Shown here piece after piece: positions 57,270 through 64,000 of a DNA stretch of 64,000 nt (the stretch's first letter is position 1; every line of letters begins with the position of its first letter). The translations under genes were made by a program, and so were the position numbers. The DNA comes from Brevibacillus aydinogluensis (GTDB lineage: Bacteria > Bacillota > Bacilli > Brevibacillales > Brevibacillaceae): NCBI RefSeq assembly GCF_031954365.1, contig NZ_JAUSVZ010000003.1, one strand, 5' to 3'. Below the pieces are notes generated by a model. That model was not told the DNA's origin. It saw only the letters and a program-made list of their open reading frames with translations, and searched no databases.

Positions 57270-59759
57270 TCAACTCCTCATCAGCAGTGTGCGCAGTTCC
57301 GAACAGTAGGTGCCGTGCCGATCGCGCAGCCACAACTGGTCGGGGGCCGGCAGCATCTCGCTGAATGTGACCGTCTCGTTTTTGCCCGCGAGATGCTGCA
57401 GCAATTCCACCGCGTACGGATTTTCCAGATCGAGGTAGACCGGTTTCTGTTCGGAGGGCACGCGGAGAAACACATGGCGGGGCAGCGAATATTGGCGTCT
57501 GACCTTTTGCACGGCGACGTAGGCGGAAAACGGCTCTTTTGCCCGGATTACCGTCTGCAGGTCTTCCGTCGAAAGCGTCCACTGCGCCCGCTGCACGACC
57601 AGGTGCCCCGTTTCAATCCTTGGCGTGAATCCCTCACGGCGATAGGTCGGCATCTGGACGATCGGGAAGGAAAACAGGGCAAAGGGAACATACGCCTGAT
57701 CTGTGAACCCGAAGGCCGGCGGATAAAAACGAATGGCTCGATCATCTCCGCGCAACGTGAGGACAAGTTCGTCCCCGTCCACTCGTACGACCAGATCTTT
57801 CAGACCAAACGTCGCATCCGGTCTGCGCGTGGAGGCATATCCCGACACTTCCACCATCACACCCGGATACTCTTGCGGCGCCGTTTTCATCTTTCGGTTG
57901 AAAATCAGGTTGGCCGGCAGGATCTTCCGTTTCGACCGTTCCTGTACGATTGCGAGATGACGTACAATTTCCTGCCGAATCTCCTCCCGCACACGGTCCG
58001 CGTCAGAATGGAAAGAGAGCATCCACCCTTCCATCGTGATACCGTGATGAAGTTCGCCCAGCACGAATGTGGGTGCAGTCGCCCCTCCTTTTGCGCCCGA
58101 ATCAAACATCACGAGCAGGTCGGGGGACGTGAGGTACAGGTCGTCGTCTTTCATCTTGTGCAAGAACGCCGCGAACTCCGGTGAGATCAGCGTGGGGGAG
58201 TGCCCCTCCAGATAGGCGTCGCATGACTGGTGAAAGATCCGGAGGAATTCCTCCAGCGGATCATCGGCGTCCCCATGCTCCCGCGCGCCGTCCGCCAGCT
58301 CCGGCAGCAGCTTGTGGCATGCGACGACAAATTGGTCAAAGCGCACCGCTTGCCGATTGCCAAACATCCTGCGGTAGATCTGCATGGCAATCTTCATGTA
58401 CCGCTCTTTGCGGAGTGTCGTGTAGACGGTGGCGATCTTCAGCGGGCCGTACAAATCCGTGAGCAGGTGGTCAACCATCCGCCGGTCGAGGCAGATGGTA
58501 AGATTGCCGCGAGTGTCTTCGTAAAGCACCGTGCGGTCCCGAAACAACTCCCCTTCACCGCGGCGCGGTGCCAGGCGGGTCAAGTCGGAAACCATGGTCT
58601 CCACCCGCTCCAGGATGGCGATGCGTTCTTGCAGGTCCCCCTGTTCGAATTGATGCTGCAGGCGCTGAAGCTGTCTCAGCACCGACAGCCAGCGTTCTTT
58701 TGCGCCGCGCTCCGCTTCCGTTTCCGCCTGCAGCCTCCCAATCCGTTCGATCAGATCGGCCAGCCCGTGTATCACGGAAGACGGAATGGGGAAAATGCGC
58801 TGCAGCGTGCTGTTGGCAATCAAGCGATCAACCTCCTGACGGGTTTGCTCAACTGCCGCTCCTGTCGCTTTCGCCCATTCCCGCACGCTCATTCCTTCCG
58901 AGAAGTGTTCAAGCTGCACCTGCTTGGAGCTTCCCCGAAACATCAGGGGAACGACATCGGCCAACGCCGGATCGGCCGCAACCAGTGCGGCCAGTTCCTG
59001 CAAGACCCAAAAGGCGTAGAACGCGACCCGCTTTTCCAGCGCAAATGTGTCGGGCCATTGCGCCGTGATCAAGCCGTTGGTCCCGGTACCCTCCCCTTCC
59101 GCGATCCGGCCGTAGTTGACAGGGCCAAAGAAGCTGGCCGTTTCGTTTTTTGCTGTAAACCGCTGCAAATAGGTGAAAAATTGACGCTCCAACTGCCGCC
59201 AGCGCGAGTCACGGGTCTGGTCGGCACGGTGTTGGTCAAAATAGGCGAAGCCGCGTTCATAGAAGGATGGGTTGGAGAGAAACACCGCCTCCCGGAAGCG
59301 GGGATGCGCAATGCAGGTGTGCAGTTCCTCCCGTACCCGCTCCCATTCGCCGGCAAATACCTGTTCCGCCTGACGGTAGAGCTGCTCCTCCTGTTGAAAC
59401 GTTTCTTGCCATTGGTGCGCCCATTCGCTCAGCTCGGAGCGGCCGATCGCTTGAATCCCGGCCCGTTCATTTTCGTTGAACGCACACGCTTTTTTTACTT
59501 TCCTGTACACGCTGGCCAGCACTTTCTGCTGAGGTTTCTCCCAGCGAATCGCCTTGTCGGTAAGGAGCGGCAGCACGTCCCGCTCCCACTGCTCCACCAG
59601 GCGGTGGCGTTTTTCTTCCCACGCGAACACAGCCTCCAGCACCTGTTGGGTCTCCTCCATCCTCATTCGTCCGATCCATTCAAACGGAAAGCCGGTACTG
59701 CGCAGGACGAAATGCGGAAACCACGTCCACACAGACGCAGCCAGTGCCGTCTGGTTCAT
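57270..59759 (-). CDS. LanB-like glutamylation-domain protein / putative PEARL, paralogue 4
   Basis: 829 residues with an extended N-terminus; the common start motif FVLRSTGFP falls at 17-25. Seen: KNETASFFGP (204-213), FRDRTVLYEDT in place of the YADR form, TSPDLLVMF, GELH, and a C-terminal SEMLPAPDQLWLRD...YCSELRT block. The Tyr-Ala to Phe-Arg change at the third motif is unique in the set. ATG at 59759 overlaps the stop of paralogue 5 by four bases. Role inferred from the family as for the other copies. Confidence 0.8.
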   Translation of the reverse strand: MNQTALAASVWTWFPHFVLRSTGFPFEWIGRMRMEETQQVLEAVFAWEEKRHRLVEQWERDVLPLLTDKAIRWEKPQQKVLASVYRKVKKACAFNENERAGIQAIGRSELSEWAHQWQETFQQEEQLYRQAEQVFAGEWERVREELHTCIAHPRFREAVFLSNPSFYERGFAYFDQHRADQTRDSRWRQLERQFFTYLQRFTAKNETASFFGPVNYGRIAEGEGTGTNGLITAQWPDTFALEKRVAFYAFWVLQELAALVAADPALADVVPLMFRGSSKQVQLEHFSEGMSVREWAKATGAAVEQTRQEVDRLIANSTLQRIFPIPSSVIHGLADLIERIGRLQAETEAERGAKERWLSVLRQLQRLQHQFEQGDLQERIAILERVETMVSDLTRLAPRRGEGELFRDRTVLYEDTRGNLTICLDRRMVDHLLTDLYGPLKIATVYTTLRKERYMKIAMQIYRRMFGNRQAVRFDQFVVACHKLLPELADGAREHGDADDPLEEFLRIFHQSCDAYLEGHSPTLISPEFAAFLHKMKDDDLYLTSPDLLVMFDSGAKGGATAPTFVLGELHHGITMEGWMLSFHSDADRVREEIRQEIVRHLAIVQERSKRKILPANLIFNRKMKTAPQEYPGVMVEVSGYASTRRPDATFGLKDLVVRVDGDELVLTLRGDDRAIRFYPPAFGFTDQAYVPFALFSFPIVQMPTYRREGFTPRIETGHLVVQRAQWTLSTEDLQTVIRAKEPFSAYVAVQKVRRQYSLPRHVFLRVPSEQKPVYLDLENPYAVELLQHLAGKNETVTFSEMLPAPDQLWLRDRHGTYCSELRTLLMRS

Positions 59760-62266
59760 ATGTTCATCCCCAATTCTTCCCGAGTCGATTCATACTCCCT
59801 GGAGCCGGGCAGCGGCGGACGAAATGCGGTGCCGCGCAGTTCGATGCAATAGCTGCCGTCCTCGTCGCGCATCCAGAGATGCTCTGGACCAGGATACATC
59901 TCTGTCATGGTCACCTGGTCGTTGGTCTTCAAGTGGCCGTGGAGCAGTTCGATCAGGAAGAAACTGTCGAAATCGAAGTAATACGGCTTTTTCTCATTCT
60001 CCACACGCACGAACACCCAGCGCGGCAATTGATGGCGGCGCTTCGCACGGCGCATCGCGAGGAACAGGTCGTAGTCGCTTGTGTCAGGGTCCGTGCCGAT
60101 AAACTCCCTCGACGGCAGCACCCAACGTTCCCGTTGGTAGACAACGCCGTTGATTTCAATGCGCGGCGTATGCTGCCCAAAATCAATCGGGATGCTTGCC
60201 ACGCGCGGTACAGCAAACGCCCACAAGTGCAGGTTGTCGTCGCCGCTGTTGTAGATCGTGAAGGTTCTGTTGGAATGTCGGTCGGCGAGCACCAATTCGT
60301 CTTGCTCGATGCGCACCACCAGATCACGAAGCGGAACGACGTGTTTGGCACGATCGGACGGCTTGCCGAGGAATTGAATCAACGTGCCCGGGAACGCTTC
60401 GTAGAGCAGCCCTTTGTGCCGGCGTGTGTTCAAAATGGTGGACAGCTTCTGATACGCAGGCAGTTCCTGGATCACCTGCTCGATCTCCTGTTCCACCGCT
60501 TCGCGATCTGAATCAAACAGGAACTGCGACCCCCACATGGACACAAACTGGTGCACCTCACCCAGCACGATCTGGTAATCACCGCGGGCGAGCGCCTCCA
60601 CATCCCGGGCGGCAAACATCAGGTCCGGCGACGTGTGCAGGGAACCGCCGGCATCGTGCACGATCAGTTCCGCGAGGTCCGCTTGCGTCAGGCGGACGAT
60701 GTTTCCTTCCTGCCTGGCTTTTACCACGGCGTAAAGCTTCCGATGGAACTCGTTAAAGATCTCGTCATCGTAGTTGATCTTTCCCTGCTCTTCCATCTCC
60801 TGGACGCGGCGAATGAAGTGGGCATACGGAATTTCGGTCTGTCCTTGTGCGATCTCCCGAAACACCTGTTTGCCGATCCGCTGATAGTACCCGCGCATCA
60901 TCTCTCCGTAGGAAGCGATAAGCTCGAGGATCGGTTCGATCCGCGAATGAAAATCGTCAAGAAACGCCTTGTTGAACGACAGGTCCCGGATGGTGCCCTT
61001 GCACTCTTCGTAATAAAGCGTCCGGTCCGCGTACGTCTTGCCAGCAAGCCGCCGCGTTGCATGCCGGGTCAGTTCCACGAACCGTTCCTCCATGCGCTTG
61101 CTGATTGCCACGCGCTGTTCAAACGTACCGCCTTCGAATGCGGCCCGGAGCTGTTCGAATTGATCCAGTTCGGCTGCCCATTTGGCTTTGGCTTCCACAT
61201 GATCCGGCAGGGCACGAACGAACTCGCGCAGATAGTCAAACGGTCCAAAGATGGTAGACGGGATTTCAATGCCGAACAAGATCATGCGCTGTTTGACCAA
61301 CAGCTCAATCTGCTGAATCAGCTGCTCAACCGGCATGTCGTAGCGGTTTGCCAGCTCCCTTGCCGTGGTCGTGCCGTCCACATCGCGCAGCAGCCGCAGG
61401 AGATGAGCGGGCAGTTTGCGCCGGCCGTCGATAAACAGGTACTCGACGCCGTCTTCGGTCAGGGTGCACAGCGGGTGCAGGCGCGGAGCCAGATAGGGAC
61501 GGATTGAAGGCTCTTTGGAGATTGCATCAGCCAGAACGTTGGTCATCCAGAATGAATAGAAGACAGCGCGCTTGGTGAATTTCCCACTGACCATGTCCAG
61601 CTTGACCGGTTCTGTTTGCTCCAGGTCGAAGCGGGCGTAGTTCATCGGGCCAAAGAAGCTCGCCGTATCGTTCTTCGCGGCGAATCGCTGCAGGTAGGCG
61701 ATGAACCGTTTTTCCAGCATTTTTAACCGGGTTGTGCGCTTTTCAAATTCGTCGTGGGCGATGTATTTCAGGTACGAGTTTTCGTAGACGTCCGGGTTGG
61801 AGATAAACACTGCTTCCGCAAAGAAAGGGTCTCCGACCAGTTTCTGCAGATCGCGGCGCTTGTGCACAAGCTCCTCGGCCAGAATTGCCTCTCCTTCCCG
61901 ATGCAGCTTCCTGACCTCTTCCGCCAGGGCGACCACCTTGGCAAACTGCTCGTAAAACGGCGTATTCGGCCAATACAGTCGCACGTGTTCCAGGTCCAGC
62001 AACGACACCTGCCCCTTCGCCACTTTTCGGCGATACTTCGATAGGAGCTTCAGCTCTTGCCGGGCCTGTTTTGCCTGGGATATTTTCACCTGTTCGGTGA
62101 ACCGCTCACTGAGGAGAACGCCAATTTCCCGTTGCAGCTGCTCCTCCGTTTCCAGCTGCTTGTCAATGTGCGCAGCCGATTTATCAAACGCGATTCGGTA
62201 GAGCAATTCAAAGGGAAAACCGGTGCGACGAACTACCATTTTTGAGATATATTTCCATTCTGACAT
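59756..62266 (-). CDS. LanB-like glutamylation-domain protein / putative PEARL, paralogue 5
   Basis: 836 residues from the ATG at 62266, preceded by a GGGGGG run nine bases upstream; the open frame continues to 62455 but that part overlaps the STAND gene. Seen: MVVRRTGFPF (10-19), KNDTASFFGP (198-207), YADRTLYYEEC, TSPDLMFAA, GEVH and a C-terminal TEMYPGPEHLWMRD...YCIELRG block followed by about 20 extra residues. It is the first LanB-like gene of the visible operon. The final ELRG instead of ELRT and the longer tail set it apart a little. Confidence 0.82.
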   Translation of the reverse strand: MSEWKYISKMVVRRTGFPFELLYRIAFDKSAAHIDKQLETEEQLQREIGVLLSERFTEQVKISQAKQARQELKLLSKYRRKVAKGQVSLLDLEHVRLYWPNTPFYEQFAKVVALAEEVRKLHREGEAILAEELVHKRRDLQKLVGDPFFAEAVFISNPDVYENSYLKYIAHDEFEKRTTRLKMLEKRFIAYLQRFAAKNDTASFFGPMNYARFDLEQTEPVKLDMVSGKFTKRAVFYSFWMTNVLADAISKEPSIRPYLAPRLHPLCTLTEDGVEYLFIDGRRKLPAHLLRLLRDVDGTTTARELANRYDMPVEQLIQQIELLVKQRMILFGIEIPSTIFGPFDYLREFVRALPDHVEAKAKWAAELDQFEQLRAAFEGGTFEQRVAISKRMEERFVELTRHATRRLAGKTYADRTLYYEECKGTIRDLSFNKAFLDDFHSRIEPILELIASYGEMMRGYYQRIGKQVFREIAQGQTEIPYAHFIRRVQEMEEQGKINYDDEIFNEFHRKLYAVVKARQEGNIVRLTQADLAELIVHDAGGSLHTSPDLMFAARDVEALARGDYQIVLGEVHQFVSMWGSQFLFDSDREAVEQEIEQVIQELPAYQKLSTILNTRRHKGLLYEAFPGTLIQFLGKPSDRAKHVVPLRDLVVRIEQDELVLADRHSNRTFTIYNSGDDNLHLWAFAVPRVASIPIDFGQHTPRIEINGVVYQRERWVLPSREFIGTDPDTSDYDLFLAMRRAKRRHQLPRWVFVRVENEKKPYYFDFDSFFLIELLHGHLKTNDQVTMTEMYPGPEHLWMRDEDGSYCIELRGTAFRPPLPGSREYESTREELGMNI

Positions 62267-62280
62267 GCAGCGGGTCCCCC

Positions 62281-64000
62281 CTACTCTTTTATCACGTGGC
62301 CGTATGGTATATGAATCAGATAAAACGGCATGCCCAGTTTGGTGCGCGGCCGCTGCAACTCCTGACGAATGACTGCTTGCGTTGTATCGCGGCCGCCCTG
62401 CTCCCATTCGAGAAGAAGCTGTCTGCACAAGTCGCGCCGCCGTTCTATGCGACAAGTGGCCTCCAATTGCTTCAGGATTTCCACCGATTGCTCCCCGCCG
62501 CGCCCCGTTTCGTACGCGATGGCAGCAGCGGCAATTCTGGCTCCTTCTGCACGGTTGCAGCTGCCTACTTCCAGCGCGTGTCGTTCGCTCTTGCTAAGCC
62601 AGTCGATGCACGCGTCCACCATTCCCCGCTCCCGGTACAGGGAACTGATGTTGCGCGAGATCACGTCCATATGAAAATGATCCGAGATGGCGCCTGCCTC
62701 CTCGTACGCCCGGATGAGCTGTTGCAACGCCGCTTCCTCGTCGCCCATGCACAGGAGCAGAGCCGCTTCCCGATAGAAGTAGATTTTGGCGAAGAGACGG
62801 CTGCCGCTGCCGCGGAGGAACTGTTCAAAGCGGCGCCAAATCTTCAGGGCCATGTCCAGATTGCCCATCTGTTCAGCGACCACGCTCATATTGGAAACCA
62901 GATTGATCTTCAAATGCAGCGCTTCCGAGTTGCTTTGGCTCTTGAGAAACTGAAACGCCGTCCTGCACAGTTCGTACGCTTCCTTGTACCGCTTTTGCAT
63001 GAAACGGGTGAGCGCAAGCGTGTTGTGCAGCCAGCCGCGCTCGATCATGGTCGCCTCATCCTCCAGGCCGTCGATCTCTCGCAACCCTTGATGCGCCAGG
63101 ACTTCGGCGCGCTCCACGTTGAACTGTCGCTTCGTGGCCACCAACGTCAAATAGGCGTACAGCTGGGCGCGCATGGTAGGGGTATCCGCGACCCGGAGTG
63201 CCTGTTCGTATGCGGCGTTCACCTCGTCGTAGTTCCCCAGGTATGCCTGCATCAGCCCGCAGCGCTTCCACAGGTAGACTCGCTGCTCCACTGAGAATGA
63301 TTCTTCCGTGCGCAGGGCCAGCTTGACGAGAGCAAGCACGTTTTCGTAGTTGCCCCAATGTTCAGAAATCGACACCGCCTGCTCTACATGTGCGAAACCA
63401 TCCGCTGTCAGGCCTGCCATTAAAGCGTGATAGGCCAGGTGGCTGTAGTACTCCTCCGCCGTCCAGTATGACGGGCATCCACGCGCTATCAGTTTTTCGT
63501 ACAACAAGCGGTGAGCAGCCTGCACTTCCTCTTCACCGGGCGCTTCCGGCGAGTCGAGCTGCTCCGCCAGAAGCAGTCGGTCCCGCGTCATCGCCTGAAT
63601 ACCGGCCGCGGTCCATACGTGCTCGTTGGCATGCACGGCGCGATAGAGCCGCAAAAACGCCTGCTCCTCCGCTGTCCATTCGAATGTGCCCAGCCCTTCT
63701 CCGGCGCCGGCTAGCAGTGCCTGCACCAGCATCGGCATGCCGCCGCTTTGCCTGTACATCTGCGGGACCCGTTCCACAAGATCGGGGCGCTTCGCTTCCA
63801 CGAACGCGCGCACCTGGTCTTCCGTCCACGCCTGCAGCTCCATGACACGCGGCTGCACATCGCCCACCAGATCAGACAAGAACTGCGCGCGAATCCGGCG
63901 AACATCGAACAATACCTGGAGCGGATTGCCTTCCTGCGCTTTCGGCGCTGGCCGCGGAACGCTGCGCATCGTGGCGACGACGCGGATGTGCGGATGGCGG
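62281..64000 (-). CDS. STAND ATPase with TPR domain, N-terminus outside window
   Basis: About 573 visible residues; the start lies beyond the right edge. Seen: HPHIRVVATMRS at the very beginning, matching the sensor-1 strand of AAA/STAND ATPases, then LQAWTEDQVRAFVEAKRPD and MYRQSGGMPMLVQALL, matching the arm and lid region of MalT/AfsR-like proteins, then about 380 residues of TPR-like helices. It shares the TPR domain with the protein at 50354 and so is a paralogue. In such proteins ATP binding gates oligomerisation, and some activate transcription; whether a P-loop or DNA-binding domain is present cannot be seen. It heads the visible part of the operon and may regulate it. Confidence 0.8.
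   Translation of the reverse strand, partial: RHPHIRVVATMRSVPRPAPKAQEGNPLQVLFDVRRIRAQFLSDLVGDVQPRVMELQAWTEDQVRAFVEAKRPDLVERVPQMYRQSGGMPMLVQALLAGAGEGLGTFEWTAEEQAFLRLYRAVHANEHVWTAAGIQAMTRDRLLLAEQLDSPEAPGEEEVQAAHRLLYEKLIARGCPSYWTAEEYYSHLAYHALMAGLTADGFAHVEQAVSISEHWGNYENVLALVKLALRTEESFSVEQRVYLWKRCGLMQAYLGNYDEVNAAYEQALRVADTPTMRAQLYAYLTLVATKRQFNVERAEVLAHQGLREIDGLEDEATMIERGWLHNTLALTRFMQKRYKEAYELCRTAFQFLKSQSNSEALHLKINLVSNMSVVAEQMGNLDMALKIWRRFEQFLRGSGSRLFAKIYFYREAALLLCMGDEEAALQQLIRAYEEAGAISDHFHMDVISRNISSLYRERGMVDACIDWLSKSERHALEVGSCNRAEGARIAAAAIAYETGRGGEQSVEILKQLEATCRIERRRDLCRQLLLEWEQGGRDTTQAVIRQELQRPRTKLGMPFYLIHIPYGHVIKE

Noticed and set aside
58230..59852. 540-codon plus-strand frame opposite LanB-like paralogue 4
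   Set aside because: Antisense shadow with His/Gln/Arg-rich noise composition.
43892..62266. Reading the five LanB-like genes as complete lantibiotic dehydratases for a lanthipeptide
   Set aside because: They are 810-836 residues, too short for the extra elimination domain; no LanC cyclase, no LanT transporter and no lanthipeptide precursor is visible.
1..64000. CRISPR arrays, tRNA or rRNA genes, complete insertion sequences
   Set aside because: I looked for repeat-spacer patterns, clover-leaf and ribosomal sequence and transposase motifs and found none I could support.

Overview
The window looks like chromosome from an endospore-forming, moderately GC-rich member of the Bacillales (Brevibacillus/Paenibacillaceae-like; this placement is an inference). 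The support is a GerA-type germination protein, a CwlD-type cortex amidase and a YjcZ-like mini-protein with sigma-G-like promoters, feuABC, ycnJ/ycnI and yyaE homologues, and strong Gram-positive Shine-Dalgarno sites. Almost every gene lies on the minus strand, so operons read right to left. I see no tRNA, rRNA, CRISPR array or intact insertion sequence.

1-16.4 kb: a sugar-acid (D-galactonate-type) catabolic locus. It holds an MFS importer, a TRAP transporter (dctQM with two dctP), two D-2-hydroxyacid dehydrogenases, a LarA-like protein, D-galactonate dehydratase (DgoD), an IlvD/Edd-type dehydratase, a TIM-barrel-like protein of unknown role, a 2-keto-3-deoxy sugar-acid kinase, a KDPG-type aldolase, an IclR regulator and a partial FAH-family enzyme. 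A palindrome TAAAAC-N3-GTTTTA recurs upstream of three transcription units and is probably the IclR operator. 16.6-22.2 kb: NAD(P)HX repair enzyme, a DNA/RNA non-specific endonuclease, a decayed sfnG-like monooxygenase, and the copper genes ycnJ-ycnI. 22.2-27.6 kb: a Fur-box-controlled siderophore island (feuA-feuB-feuC, esterase, haem monooxygenase) plus a lipoprotein, bracketed by two copies of a structured repeat of about 120 bp. 27.7-34.3 kb: spore genes, a NicO-type transporter and a YyaE-type molybdopterin oxidoreductase. 34.4-42.5 kb: a glycolate operon (malate synthase, GntR regulator, glcE, glcF, glcD, LctP/GlcA permease) converting glycolate through glyoxylate to malate.

42.6-64.0 kb: the most unusual part, one tightly packed operon running in from beyond the right edge to a strong terminator at 42.64 kb. 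It has five paralogous LanB-like proteins of 810-836 residues without the C-terminal elimination domain (the size and shape of PEARL peptide aminoacyl-tRNA ligases), a protein that looks like a B12-type radical SAM enzyme but has no CxxxCxxC motif, a ThiO-like FAD amine oxidase, two related STAND-ATPase/TPR proteins (one without a visible P-loop), a TPR protein and a TPR-containing glycosyltransferase. No precursor peptide gene is visible, so the product is unknown; a peptide-scaffolded natural product pathway is the best inference.
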